Assembly: GCA_045600225.1 (NCBI GenBank)
Contig: JAZRXL010000075.1
Span: 1-64,000 of the forward strand
Direction: 5' to 3'
DNA from: UBA1181 sp045600225
GTDB taxonomy: Bacteria > Bacteroidota > Bacteroidia > Bacteroidales > Paludibacteraceae
Length of the DNA stretch: 64,000 nt
How positions within the stretch are numbered: the first letter of the stretch is position 1; each line of letters begins with the position of its first letter. Below, one piece after another: positions 18,103 through 27,070 of this stretch. The position numbers and the translations under genes were made by a program. The notes beneath the pieces were generated by a model. The model was not told where the DNA came from and searched no databases. It saw only the letters and a list, made by a program, of their open reading frames with translations.

Positions 18103-19461
18103 ATGAATATTGAAAGAAAGAACATTGACGCTGTCAATGCTGTGATTAAGTTACAAATCGTTAAAAGCGATTATCAAGAAGCGGTAGATAATACACTCCG
18201 TACTTACAAGAAGAAGGCAAATGTGCCAGGTTTCCGTCCAGGTCAAGTGCCAGCAGGTATGATTAAGAAGATGTTTGGTAAGGCTGCAATGGCAGATGAG
18301 ATCAATAAGATTATCTCTGAGGCATTGTACAATTACATCAAAGACAATAATATCCAAATTTTGGGAGAGCCTCTTCCAAACACAACAGAGCAACAGGCAA
18401 TCGATTTCGATCATCAAGAGGATTTCGAGTTTGTTTTCGATATCGCAGTTGCTCCAGAGTTCAAGGTTGAATTGAACAACAAGATTTCTGCACCTTACTA
18501 CGAGATCGCTATCGACGATAAGATGACAGAAAACGCGGTTAAGTCTTATACTTCAACTTATGGTTCATACGATCAAGTTGATACAGTAGAAGAGGGCGAT
18601 GTTGTTAAGGGAGAGTTGGTTGAGATGCGCACTAAGACAAAGGCAAAGGAAGATGGTATTGTTGTTGAGGAGACTGTTCTTTGTCCTAAGTATATGAAAG
18701 ATGCTGATCAAAAGGCGTTGATCGTAGGTGCAAAAGCTGGTTCTTCTGTAACATTCAATCCTAAGAAGGCATATGAGAATGAAGCTGAGATCGCTTCTTT
18801 GTTGAAGATTAAGAAGGAAGAAGTTGCTGAGATGACTTCTGATTTCAAATTCACAATCAAGGAAATCACTCGTTTCAAAGAGGCTGAATTGAACCAAGAG
18901 TTGTTCGACAAGGCTTTGGGAGAAGGTGTTGTTAAGAGCGAGGCTGAGTTCAAGCAAAAGTTGAACGATGATATGAAGAGCACTTTGGAGCACGATTCGG
19001 ACTTCAGATTGTTGATTGATGCTAAGGATGTTCTTTTGAAGAGCATGGAAGGTTTGGCATTCCCTGATACATTCTTGAAGCGTTGGGTACTTCAAACTAA
19101 CGATAAGATGACAGAAGCTCAAGTTGAGGAGCAATATCCATCAATGTTGGAAGATTTGAAATGGCACTTGGTTAAAGAGCAAATCGCTAAGAACAATGAA
19201 ATTAAGATTGAAGAAGGTGATTTGATTTCTTTCGCAAAGAGAGTTGCTCAAGCACAATTCGCTCAATACAATATGTCTAAGGTTCCTGAAGATATCTTGG
19301 AGAACTACGCTAAAGAGATGATGAAGAACAAGGAGCAAGTTAACAGAATGGTTGATCAAGTGATGGATGAGAAGGTTATGGCTGTCGTTAAGTCTTCTAT
19401 CAAGTTGGAAAAGAAAACTGTTTCTTTGGACGAATTCAACAAATTGTTTGAGAATAAGTAA
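18103..19461 (+). CDS. tig: Trigger factor
   Basis: Ribosome-associated chaperone that meets nascent chains at the tunnel exit; 452 residues, typical for the Bacteroidota form. The N-terminal ribosome-binding domain contains the signature GFRPGQVP (around 44-51). A central PPIase-like domain (about 155-250) is poorly conserved with respect to FKBP catalytic residues, as usual in this phylum, and the C-terminal helical chaperone arms follow. It has a consensus promoter and a strong terminator, and sits directly before clpP-clpX, a common bacterial order of proteostasis genes. Codon use is strongly biased, fitting high expression. Confidence 0.95.
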   Translation: MNIERKNIDAVNAVIKLQIVKSDYQEAVDNTLRTYKKKANVPGFRPGQVPAGMIKKMFGKAAMADEINKIISEALYNYIKDNNIQILGEPLPNTTEQQAIDFDHQEDFEFVFDIAVAPEFKVELNNKISAPYYEIAIDDKMTENAVKSYTSTYGSYDQVDTVEEGDVVKGELVEMRTKTKAKEDGIVVEETVLCPKYMKDADQKALIVGAKAGSSVTFNPKKAYENEAEIASLLKIKKEEVAEMTSDFKFTIKEITRFKEAELNQELFDKALGEGVVKSEAEFKQKLNDDMKSTLEHDSDFRLLIDAKDVLLKSMEGLAFPDTFLKRWVLQTNDKMTEAQVEEQYPSMLEDLKWHLVKEQIAKNNEIKIEEGDLISFAKRVAQAQFAQYNMSKVPEDILENYAKEMMKNKEQVNRMVDQVMDEKVMAVVKSSIKLEKKTVSLDEFNKLFENK

Positions 19462-19483
19462 TCGATAGATTAGTTATATATTG

Positions 19484-19517
19484 AAAAAGTCCCGAAATTT
19501 TTTCGGGACTTTTTTTA
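19484..19517 (+). terminator. Terminator of the trigger factor gene
   Basis: AAAAAGTCCCG/CGGGACTTTTT with an 8-9 nt loop and a T run; 22 bp downstream of the stop. Confidence 0.9.
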
Positions 19518-19524
19518 TTTCTCT

Positions 19525-19554
19525 TTTGGTATTAAAAAACTTTTACTAACTTTA
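19525..19554 (+). promoter_or_regulatory. Promoter candidate of clpP-clpX
   Basis: TTTG at 19525-19528, 18-bp spacer, TAACTTTA at 19547-19554 (one mismatch to TAnnTTTG), 38 bp before clpP. Confidence 0.45.
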
Positions 19555-19592
19555 CTCAAATTTAGATTGTTAATTGAAGAAATTTATACAAG

Positions 19593-20267
19593 ATGAAAAA
19601 CGACTTTAGAAATTTTGCAGTAGGACATTTGGGAATGAATGGTTTGGCATTAGATCAGTATTCTTCGTACGTATCTGCTAATTATATATCTCCAAGTATT
19701 TTGGAAGAGAGACAATTGAATGTTACACAGATGGATGTGTTCTCAAGATTAATGATGGATAGAATTATTTTCTTGGGTACGCAGATTGATGATTATACAG
19801 CTAATGTAATTCAAGCACAGTTGTTATACTTGGATTCGGCAGATCCTGGAAAGGATATTTCAATCTATTTGAATAGTCCTGGAGGTTCTGTATATGCAGG
19901 TTTGGGTATTTACGACACTATGCAATATATAGGTTGTGATGTGGCAACTATCTGTACTGGTATGGCTGCATCTATGGCTGCTGTATTATTGGTTGCAGGT
20001 ACGAAAGGAAAGAGATCTGCATTGCCTCATGGTAGAGTTATGATTCACCAACCAATGGGTGGAGCACAAGGTCAAGCCTCTGATATTGAGATTACAGCGC
20101 GTGAAATCCAAAAGTTGAAGCAAGAGTTGTATACAATTATTGCAGATCATTCAGGAAATCCTTTTGAGAGAATAGAGAAGGATTCAGATCGCGATTATTG
20201 GATGATTGCTCAAGAGGCAAAGGAGTATGGTATGATAGACGAAGTCTTGGTAAGAAATAAAAAATAA
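19593..20267 (+). CDS. clpP: ATP-dependent Clp protease proteolytic subunit
   Basis: Serine protease of 224 residues that forms the double-heptamer chamber of the Clp protease. The catalytic triad is visible: Ser127 in GMAASMAA, His152 in IHQPMGG and probably Asp201 in DRDYWM. The N-terminal ~35 residues before the conserved core are longer than the mature E. coli enzyme and probably include a processed propeptide. The gene is followed after 8 bp by clpX, its unfoldase partner, in one operon; trigger factor lies upstream with its own terminator. Confidence 0.97.
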   Translation: MKNDFRNFAVGHLGMNGLALDQYSSYVSANYISPSILEERQLNVTQMDVFSRLMMDRIIFLGTQIDDYTANVIQAQLLYLDSADPGKDISIYLNSPGGSVYAGLGIYDTMQYIGCDVATICTGMAASMAAVLLVAGTKGKRSALPHGRVMIHQPMGGAQGQASDIEITAREIQKLKQELYTIIADHSGNPFERIEKDSDRDYWMIAQEAKEYGMIDEVLVRNKK

Positions 20268-20275
20268 TATTAAGT

Positions 20276-21502
20276 ATGCCAAGATCAGAAGAGAGGTGTA
20301 GTTTTTGTGGACGCCCATCGAAAGAGGTGCGAATGCTTATGGCAGGTTTGGGTGGAGCCCATATCTGTGATGAGTGTGCAGAACAAGCCAATACCATCGT
20401 AAAAGAGAATTTGAAGTTCCAAGCAAGTAAAGGTTTGGAATTGACAGAAGTCCCTAAACCCATTGAGATTAGGACTTTCTTAGATCAATATGTCATTGGA
20501 CAAGAGAATGCAAAGAAGACGTTGTCTGTTGCCGTTTATAACCATTATAAGCGATTGATGCAGAAGATGGATGATGATGTGGAGATCGAAAAGTCGAACA
20601 TTATCATGGTGGGTGCAACGGGAACAGGTAAAACATTGTTGGCTAAGACAGTTGCAAGATTGTTGAAGGTGCCGTTTGCCATAGTGGATGCAACCGTATT
20701 GACAGAAGCTGGATATGTAGGAGAAGATATTGAAAGTATCTTAACTCGATTGTTGCAAGCAGCTGATTATGATGTTGAAAAGGCACAAAGAGGTATTGTC
20801 TTTATTGATGAGATTGATAAGATTGCTCGAAAAGGAGACAATCCTTCCATTACAAGAGATGTGAGTGGAGAGGGTGTTCAACAAGGTTTGTTGAAGTTGT
20901 TGGAAGGCTCGATTGTGAATGTGCCGCCACAAGGTGGAAGAAAGCATCCAGACCAGAAGATGATTGCTGTTGATACAAAGAATATTCTTTTTATTTGTGG
21001 AGGTGCATTTGATGGAATAGAGCAGAGAATAGCCCATCGTTTGAATACGAAAGTGATGGGATATGCAGCCTCAAAGTTGCAGACAACTGTTGACATGAAC
21101 AATTTGATGCAGTATATTACACCAAGAGATCTGAAGTCGTTTGGTTTGATACCGGAGATTATTGGTCGTCTTCCTTTGTTGTGTTATTTGGAACAATTGG
21201 ATCGTACTGCGTTAAGGAATATATTGACAGAACCGAAGAACTCCATTATTAAACAGTATGTGAAGATGTTTAAGATGGATAAGGTCACCTTGAAGTTTGA
21301 AGATGAAGTTTTGGATTATATTGTAGATACTGCATTAGAGTTCAAATTAGGAGCACGCGGACTTCGTTCGATAGTGGAGAGCATTATGTTGGATATAATG
21401 TATGAGACTCCGTCTTCTGATACTAAGAAGGTTGCAATTACTCTTGATTACGCCAAGGAGAAGTTGAAAAATACGAATTGGGACCGTATGAAAGAGGCCT
21501 AA
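20276..21502 (+). CDS. clpX: ATP-dependent Clp protease ATP-binding subunit ClpX
   Basis: AAA+ unfoldase of 408 residues that recognises substrates and threads them into ClpP. N-terminal C4 zinc finger CSFCG...CDEC (8-34), Walker A GATGTGKT (113-120), Walker B with GIVFIDEIDKIA (about 175), sensor regions and the arginine-finger motif EIIGRLPLL. The ClpP-docking loop normally reads [LIV]G[FY]; here the equivalent position has VMGY within LNTKVMGY, as seen in other Bacteroidota. It is separated from clpP by 8 bp. Downstream there is no strong terminator before the recQ promoter. Confidence 0.97.
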   Translation: MPRSEERCSFCGRPSKEVRMLMAGLGGAHICDECAEQANTIVKENLKFQASKGLELTEVPKPIEIRTFLDQYVIGQENAKKTLSVAVYNHYKRLMQKMDDDVEIEKSNIIMVGATGTGKTLLAKTVARLLKVPFAIVDATVLTEAGYVGEDIESILTRLLQAADYDVEKAQRGIVFIDEIDKIARKGDNPSITRDVSGEGVQQGLLKLLEGSIVNVPPQGGRKHPDQKMIAVDTKNILFICGGAFDGIEQRIAHRLNTKVMGYAASKLQTTVDMNNLMQYITPRDLKSFGLIPEIIGRLPLLCYLEQLDRTALRNILTEPKNSIIKQYVKMFKMDKVTLKFEDEVLDYIVDTALEFKLGARGLRSIVESIMLDIMYETPSSDTKKVAITLDYAKEKLKNTNWDRMKEA

Positions 21503-21588
21503 CTGAGGTCCTAAATTTTTTTAGAAATTTATGAGGATTATATATTGTTTTTAAGAAATCAGTATATATATTTGTTATAAAGTTTTTC

Positions 21589-21596
21589 TAATTTTG
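21589..21596 (+). promoter_or_regulatory. -7 promoter box of recQ
   Basis: TAATTTTG ending 29 bp before the ATG at 21626. Transcription would start near 21602, past a TTG at 21599, which supports the ATG as the true start. Confidence 0.45.
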
Positions 21597-21625
21597 TTTT
21601 GAGCAGAGTTTTACAGATTTTGTTT

Positions 21626-23824
21626 ATGAAAAAAGACGATAAATTGGTTGAACAGTTGAAGTTGCATTTTGGCTTTGATTCATTCAAAGGGAACCAAGAG
21701 GCGATCATCAGAAGTGTGCTCGATGGCAAAGATACATTTGTTTTGATGCCAACGGGTGGTGGCAAATCGTTGTGCTACCAACTTCCGTCTTTATTGATGG
21801 AGGGTACTGCTATTGTGATCTCGCCATTGATTGCCTTGATGAAAAATCAGGTGGATGCTATGCGTAATTTCAGTGAGGAGGATGGTGTTGCCCATTTTAT
21901 CAATTCATCGTTGAATAAATCTGCTATTGATGCTGTAAAACAAGATGTTATAGAGGGAAGAACAAAGTTGTTGTATGTAGCTCCTGAATCCTTGAATAAG
22001 GATGAAAATGTGGAATTCCTTCGACAAGTTAAGATATCGTTCTTTGCGGTGGATGAAGCCCATTGTATTTCGGAGTGGGGACACGACTTCCGTCCCGAAT
22101 ATCGTCAAATCCGTCCAACCATTAATAAGATAGGTCAGAAGGCTGGTGTAATAGCTTTAACAGCAAGCGCAACACCGAAGGTTCAGCAGGATATTCAGAA
22201 AAATTTGGAAATGACAGATGCAGCCTATTTCCGTTCATCTTTTGATAGGTCTAATCTTTATTATGAGGTAAGACCGAAGACTGACAATGTTGATAAGGAT
22301 ATTGTCAAGTATATCAAGGCGGAAGAGGGCAAGTCTGGAATTATATATTGCCTTAGCCGCAAAAAGGTGGAAGAGTTGGCTGAGATGCTGAATGTGAATG
22401 GAATCAAGGCGTTAGCTTACCATGCAGGTATGGAGAGTTCTGTCCGTTCAGAGAATCAGGATGCCTTTTTGATGGAGAAAGTGCAAGTAATTGTAGCCAC
22501 CATTGCATTTGGAATGGGAATTGACAAACCTGATGTTCGTTTTGTTATTCATTACGATATTCCAAAGAGTTTGGAAGGGTACTACCAGGAGACTGGTCGT
22601 GCAGGTCGAGATGGCGGTGAAGGTCAATGTATTGCCTTTTATTCAAGCAACGATTTGCAGAAATTAGAGAAATTTATGCAAGGAAAGCCTGTTGCAGAAC
22701 AGGAGATAGGTAAGTTGCTATTGCAAGATATTGCAAGTTATGCGGAGTCTTCTGTATGCCGAAGAAAGGTTTTGTTGCACTATTTTGGAGAAGAGTATAC
22801 TAAAGATAATTGTGGTAATTGTGATAACTGTTTAAATCCGAAGAAACAAGTGGATGCGAAGAATTTGTTATGTACTGTACTTGAAACAGTCATAGCGTTG
22901 AATGAGAAGTTTAAAGCGGAGTATGTGATTGATGTTATTATGGGTAATGAGACTCCAGATGTGAAGTCTTTTGGTCATGATGTGGATATTGAAACATTCG
23001 GAGAAGGAAAGGATGAAAGTGAAAAGACATGGCAGAATGTAATACAAAACGCATTGATGTCAAAGTACCTTCTGAAAAGTGTTGAGAATTATGGAATTCT
23101 TAAAGTTACAGCGGAAGGAAAAGCCTTTTTGAAGAATCCTAAGAAATTCGAAATCGTTAAGGAGGAGTCTGAAGATGAGGAAGATGAAGGCGAAGATGTC
23201 CAAATAAAGAGTGGTGGAGCTTGTGCTGTTGATCCTGCTTTGTTCTCTATGTTGAAGGATTTAAGAAAGAAGTATTCAAAGAAGTTAGGATTGCCTACTT
23301 TTGTTATATTCCAAGATCCATCTTTGGAGGCAATGGCTACAACTTATCCTGTTACGTTGGAAGAGTTGGCAAACATTCCAGGTGTAGGAACAGGAAAGGC
23401 AAAGAAATATGGACAAGAGTTCGTTACTTTGATTCGTAAACATGTTGAAGAGAACGAAATTGAGCGTCCAGAAGACTTGAGAGTTCTCTCTGTTGCAAAG
23501 AAATCAGAGAAGAAAATATCTATCATTCAAGCAATTGACAGACGTATTGCATTAGATGATATTGCTGAGTCAAAAGGTTTGGATTTCGATGAGTTGTTGG
23601 ATGAATTGGAGTCTATCGTATTCTCGGGAACTAAGATCAATATTGATTATTTCTTGCATGAGATTATGGATGATGATAAGATCAATGATATTTTTGGATA
23701 TTTCAGAGATGAGGCAGAGTCGGACGATATAAGAACGGCTATGGAGGAGTTGGGAGAGGATGATTACTCTGAACAAGAGATTCGTTTGGTTCGTATCAAA
23801 TTCATATCTGAGGTTGGAAACTAA
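21626..23824 (+). CDS. recQ: ATP-dependent DNA helicase RecQ
   Basis: 3'-5' superfamily 2 DNA helicase of 732 residues for recombination and replication-fork repair. Walker A MPTGGGKS (41-48), DEAH-box VDEAHCISEWGHDFRPEY (about 140), motif VI ETGRAGRDGG (about 325), then the RQC zinc-binding Cys cluster (C-RR...DNCGNCDNC, about 380-410) and winged helix, an acidic stretch (EESEDEEDEGED, about 515), an HRDC domain (about 535-615) and a C-terminal helix-turn-helix extension ending EVGN. This RQC-HRDC-HTH order is the common Bacteroidota form. Start placed at ATG 21626 rather than TTG 21599 because of the promoter box. Confidence 0.95.
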   Translation: MKKDDKLVEQLKLHFGFDSFKGNQEAIIRSVLDGKDTFVLMPTGGGKSLCYQLPSLLMEGTAIVISPLIALMKNQVDAMRNFSEEDGVAHFINSSLNKSAIDAVKQDVIEGRTKLLYVAPESLNKDENVEFLRQVKISFFAVDEAHCISEWGHDFRPEYRQIRPTINKIGQKAGVIALTASATPKVQQDIQKNLEMTDAAYFRSSFDRSNLYYEVRPKTDNVDKDIVKYIKAEEGKSGIIYCLSRKKVEELAEMLNVNGIKALAYHAGMESSVRSENQDAFLMEKVQVIVATIAFGMGIDKPDVRFVIHYDIPKSLEGYYQETGRAGRDGGEGQCIAFYSSNDLQKLEKFMQGKPVAEQEIGKLLLQDIASYAESSVCRRKVLLHYFGEEYTKDNCGNCDNCLNPKKQVDAKNLLCTVLETVIALNEKFKAEYVIDVIMGNETPDVKSFGHDVDIETFGEGKDESEKTWQNVIQNALMSKYLLKSVENYGILKVTAEGKAFLKNPKKFEIVKEESEDEEDEGEDVQIKSGGACAVDPALFSMLKDLRKKYSKKLGLPTFVIFQDPSLEAMATTYPVTLEELANIPGVGTGKAKKYGQEFVTLIRKHVEENEIERPEDLRVLSVAKKSEKKISIIQAIDRRIALDDIAESKGLDFDELLDELESIVFSGTKINIDYFLHEIMDDDKINDIFGYFRDEAESDDIRTAMEELGEDDYSEQEIRLVRIKFISEVGN

Positions 23825-23843
23825 TTTTTAATTATCTCATACG

Positions 23844-23874
23844 GCAGTCCATTCTTTTGGACTGCTTTTTTTTT
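23844..23874 (+). terminator. Terminator of recQ
   Basis: GCAGTCC/GGACTGC with an 8-nt loop followed by nine T; the next start codon is only 8 bp further on, so that gene needs read-through or a promoter inside recQ. Confidence 0.85.
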
Positions 23875-23881
23875 ACTATAT

Positions 23882-24229
23882 ATGACAGAGGTTCAAACAA
23901 GGTTAGATGCGTTAGATGCATCGGTAAAAGAGTCTATAAGCCAATTCTTTGGCTCTATTCAATATTTCTATGAAACAGTTTATTTGGTTGTTCAGAATGG
24001 TCATATGATACAGCAGAGTGGTCAGGATGGCTTTGAGAAGAAGTTGGAGACCATAGAGTATTACAAGTCGAAAATAGAGTCTAAATTGGATAGTTTCGGT
24101 TTAGAGGGTAAAGAGTGGGTCGCCGATATTGCTAGCGACTATTTCGAGGATTATGTGCACTATCGAGAGGCATCACTTTCCATTGCACAAGAGCAGTTTT
24201 TCTCTAATCTAAAAAGGTTGGTAGAGTAG
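23882..24229 (+). CDS. Conserved-looking small protein of unknown function
   Basis: 115 residues, helical and soluble, with no signal peptide, Cys residues or known motif that I can recognise. The composition (many Glu/Gln/Ser/Tyr, no low complexity) and good codon use argue for a real gene. It begins 8 bp after the T run of the recQ terminator and ends 3 bp before the stop codon of the convergent rrf2 gene, leaving no room for a terminator between them. Without a promoter of its own it would depend on recQ read-through. Confidence 0.65.
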   Translation: MTEVQTRLDALDASVKESISQFFGSIQYFYETVYLVVQNGHMIQQSGQDGFEKKLETIEYYKSKIESKLDSFGLEGKEWVADIASDYFEDYVHYREASLSIAQEQFFSNLKRLVE

Positions 24230-24232
24230 TTG

Positions 24233-24655
24233 TTATATCCACATTCCATCATCCATTTTTGCTAAATCAGCAATGCTAACGCTATCTAAATATTCATTGA
24301 TCATTTTATCAAGGTGATTCCAAACGGGTAGGGTTCTGCAAGAGGCTTTCCTTGGACAATCACTACCTTCACATTCTAAACAAGATACAGGGGCAAGACT
24401 TCCTTCTGTAAGGCGAAGTATTTCACCTACGCTGTATTCTTTCGTGTTTCTCGCTAGTTTGTAGCCTCCGCCTTTCCCGTGAACAGCATCTACAAGCCCA
24501 TTTTTCGATAGAAGGGACATGATACTTTCTAGGTATTTTAGTGAAATGCCCTGTCTTTCGGATATGTCTTTAAGACGAACATATCCAGAGGCACATTGTT
24601 CTGCTAAATCAATAATCACGCGAAGGGCGTATCTCCCTCTTGTTGAAATCATCAT
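24233..24655 (-). CDS. Rrf2-family transcriptional regulator (IscR/CymR-like), last gene of the sulfur operon
   Basis: DNA-binding regulator of 140 residues. N-terminal winged helix (1-75) with the family stretch ISLKYLESIMSLLSKNGLV and the wing GKGGGYKLAR. Four cysteines are placed at 92, 95, 100 and 106 (CLECEGSDCPRKASC), in the loop where IscR binds its Fe-S cluster, though the spacing differs from IscR's C-X5-C-X5-C. It follows cysK and metY in the same direction, so by context it is a cysteine/sulfur regulator as CymR is in Bacillus, probably acting on the palindrome at 27071-27093. A hairpin at 24681-24711 separates it from cysK. Confidence 0.88.
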   Translation of the reverse strand: MMISTRGRYALRVIIDLAEQCASGYVRLKDISERQGISLKYLESIMSLLSKNGLVDAVHGKGGGYKLARNTKEYSVGEILRLTEGSLAPVSCLECEGSDCPRKASCRTLPVWNHLDKMINEYLDSVSIADLAKMDDGMWI

Positions 24656-24680
24656 AAGGCTCCCGGTTTTATATGGTGAA

Positions 24681-24711
24681 ACGCAGACTACTTTTTAATC
24701 GTAGCCTGCGT
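24681..24711 (-). promoter_or_regulatory. Intercistronic hairpin between cysK and rrf2
   Basis: ACGCAG-a-CTAC paired with GTAG-c-CTGCGT (ten pairs, one mismatch, 9-nt loop). On the minus strand only three U follow, so it is a poor terminator; no promoter box is seen between it and rrf2. It may attenuate read-through or protect the upstream mRNA. Confidence 0.55.
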
Positions 24712-24733
24712 TGAATATAGTTTTTGTTTTCAA

Positions 24734-25666
24734 TTAGTTTTCAAATAAAGGGGTACTTAAATAGCGATCTCCTGTATCTGGAAGAAGAGCTACGATTGTC
24801 TTCCCCTCATTCTCTGGTCTCTTGGCAAGTTCTATGGCAGCATAGAGAGCAGCACCACTTGAAATACCAACCAAAACACCCTCTTTCTTTCCGAAAAGTT
24901 TACCAATGGCAAATGCATCCTCGTTCTGAACTGGTATGATTTCATCGTATATTTTTGTATCCAAAACATCAGGGACGAAACCAGCACCAATACCTTGGAT
25001 CTTATGAGCTCCGCTGACACCTGTTGAGAGAACTGCAGAGGTTGCTGGTTCTACAGCAACTACCTTTACAGAAGGCTTTTTGCTCTTTAGGTATTGACCA
25101 ACACCTGTGATGGTTCCTCCTGTACCTACACCTGCAACAAAAATGTCGATTTCACCGTCTGTATCTTCGTATATTTCAGGACCGGTTGTCTCTACGTGTG
25201 CTTTGGGATTGGCAGGGTTGACGAACTGACCTGGAATGAAACTATTAGGTGTTTGCTCTGCTAATTCGTTAGCCTTTGCAATGGCTCCCTTCATTCCTTT
25301 TGAACCTTCTGTCAATACCAATTCAGCTCCATAAGCTTTCATTAGTTGTCTACGCTCAATGCTCATCGTCTCTGGCATCACGATGATAATGCGATAGCCA
25401 CGAGCTGCAGCAACACTTGCTAAGCCGATACCAGTGTTACCAGAAGTTGGTTCTATGATTACAGAACCCTTCTTTAGTTTACCGGATTGTTCAGCATCGT
25501 CGATCATTGCCTTGGCAATACGGTCTTTTACGCTACCTGCAGGGTTGAAATATTCCAACTTGGCAATAAGTTTTGCCTTTAAACCAAACTCTTTCTCTAA
25601 ATGAGTTAACTCCAATAGGGGAGTATGACCGATTAATTGGTCTGCTGATGAATATATCTTTGCCAT
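24734..25666 (-). CDS. cysK: Cysteine synthase A (O-acetylserine sulfhydrylase)
   Basis: PLP enzyme of 310 residues making cysteine from O-acetylserine and sulfide. PLP lysine Lys47 in NPAGSVKDR, phosphate-binding PTSGNTG (73-79), and the C-terminal GISSGAALYAA segment typical of CysK. Start placed at ATG 25666 (MAKIYSSADQLIGHTPL); an ATG further upstream at 25795 would overlap metY by 100 bp and add 43 non-homologous residues. It lies 28 bp after metY and before rrf2, forming a sulfur-assimilation operon in which both the cysteine and homocysteine routes share one regulator. Confidence 0.96.
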   Translation of the reverse strand: MAKIYSSADQLIGHTPLLELTHLEKEFGLKAKLIAKLEYFNPAGSVKDRIAKAMIDDAEQSGKLKKGSVIIEPTSGNTGIGLASVAAARGYRIIIVMPETMSIERRQLMKAYGAELVLTEGSKGMKGAIAKANELAEQTPNSFIPGQFVNPANPKAHVETTGPEIYEDTDGEIDIFVAGVGTGGTITGVGQYLKSKKPSVKVVAVEPATSAVLSTGVSGAHKIQGIGAGFVPDVLDTKIYDEIIPVQNEDAFAIGKLFGKKEGVLVGISSGAALYAAIELAKRPENEGKTIVALLPDTGDRYLSTPLFEN

Positions 25667-25694
25667 AGTTTTTTTTGCAAATTTAGTTTTTATT

Positions 25695-26984
25695 TTATTT
25701 AATTGCTTGGAATCCGTGTTCCAAATCTGCAATAATGTCATCGATATGCTCTGTTCCGATTGACAAACGAACTGTGTTAGGTTTGATTCCTGCATTTAAT
25801 AGTTCTTCTTCACTCAATTGAGAGTGAGTAGTACTTGCTGGATGGATTACCAAAGACTTAACATCCGCTACATTGGCCAATAGAGAGAACAATTCCAAAC
25901 TTTCTGTGAATTTCTGGGCATCCTTTGCACTTCCTTTAACCTCGAATGTGAAGATGGAACCAGCTCCCTTAGGGAAATATTGGTTGTATAGATCTTTTGC
26001 CTTGCCTGTTGCCAAAGAAGGGTGGTTTACTGCCTCTACTTGTGGGTGATTCTTTAAGAAATCAACGACCTTAAGTGCATTTTCAACATGACGTTCAACA
26101 CGAAGAGACAATGTTTCCAATCCTTGGATAAGAAGGAATGAGTTGAATGGAGAGATGGTAGCTCCTTGGTCTCTCATCAATGTGGTACGCGCTTTTAAAA
26201 TGTACGCCAAGTTTCCACAAGCCTCGGTAAATACGACACCATGGTATGAAGGGTTTGGCTTTGACAATCCTGGGAACTTATCATTTTGAGCCCAATCAAA
26301 CTTACCAGCATCCACGATAACACCTCCCATCACACTTCCGTGACCTCCGATAAACTTAGTGGCTGAGTGAACCACGATGTCTACTCCATATTCGATAGGA
26401 CGAAGTAGGTAAGGGGTTGCAAATGTACTATCAACGATAAATGGTATTCCATGTTTGTGTGCAACGTCTGCGATTGCCTTCAAATCGATTACATTTGAAT
26501 TAGGATTTCCCAATGTTTCTGCATAAATCAATTTTGTATTAGGCTTAATCGCTTTTTCGAAGTTCTCTACATCGTTAGGATCTACGAATGTTGTAGATAA
26601 ACCTTGCTCGCGAAGTGTGTTAGCAAATAGGTTGTACGTACCACCATAAAGATTGCTTGAAGAAACTATATGATCTCCTGCTGTTGCTATGTTTTGAACA
26701 GCGTAAGTGATGGCTGCTGAACCACTGGCAGTTGCTAAAGCTGCAGCTCCTCCTTCCAATGCTGCAATTCGTTTCTCGAATACATCTGAGGTTGGGTTCA
26801 TCAATCGAGTATATATATTACCTCCTTCGGTAAGACCAAAACGACCAGCTGCCTGCGCTGAATCTTTAAATACATACGATGTTGTAGCATAGATAGGTAC
26901 TGCTCTTGCATCTGTTGCACTATCTGCTGTTTCTTGACCAACATGGACTTGTAATGTTTCAAATTTGTAATTCTTCTGTCCCAT
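25695..26984 (-). CDS. metY: O-acetylhomoserine sulfhydrylase (O-acetylhomoserine aminocarboxypropyltransferase)
   Basis: Cys/Met-metabolism PLP enzyme of 429 residues. It uses sulfide to convert O-acetylhomoserine to homocysteine, a direct route to methionine. PLP lysine Lys210 in SATKFIGGHG; the N-terminal FETLQVHVGQ and NPTSDVFEKRIAALEGG are characteristic of the MetY branch; length fits (about 425-435). First gene of the metY-cysK-rrf2 operon. Its promoter region carries a -7 box at 27048-27055 and an 8-bp-arm palindrome over the -33 position. No SAM riboswitch is recognisable in the ~60-nt leader. Confidence 0.95.
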   Translation of the reverse strand: MGQKNYKFETLQVHVGQETADSATDARAVPIYATTSYVFKDSAQAAGRFGLTEGGNIYTRLMNPTSDVFEKRIAALEGGAAALATASGSAAITYAVQNIATAGDHIVSSSNLYGGTYNLFANTLREQGLSTTFVDPNDVENFEKAIKPNTKLIYAETLGNPNSNVIDLKAIADVAHKHGIPFIVDSTFATPYLLRPIEYGVDIVVHSATKFIGGHGSVMGGVIVDAGKFDWAQNDKFPGLSKPNPSYHGVVFTEACGNLAYILKARTTLMRDQGATISPFNSFLLIQGLETLSLRVERHVENALKVVDFLKNHPQVEAVNHPSLATGKAKDLYNQYFPKGAGSIFTFEVKGSAKDAQKFTESLELFSLLANVADVKSLVIHPASTTHSQLSEEELLNAGIKPNTVRLSIGTEHIDDIIADLEHGFQAIK

Positions 26985-27047
26985 TGTTATCTCCTTTCTT
27001 TATATTGTTATTTTTATTTTCAATCTCTTTGTGTTTTGATCACGATG

Positions 27048-27055
27048 CAAAGGTA
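27048..27055 (-). promoter_or_regulatory. -7 promoter box of the metY-cysK-rrf2 operon
   Basis: TACCTTTG on the minus strand, 64 bp before metY. There is no TTTG at the -33 distance; that place is taken by the palindrome at 27071-27093. Confidence 0.6.
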
Positions 27056-27070
27056 TAATAAATAATCTAT

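Noticed and set aside
18565..19134. 189-codon open frame on the minus strand
   Set aside because: Antisense to trigger factor, Leu/Ile/Ser-rich as expected from reversed codons of a biased gene.
26985..27047. SAM or other methionine riboswitch before metY
   Set aside because: The leader is about 60 nt, AT-rich, and shows no matching stems; the palindrome at 27071 lies upstream of the start point.
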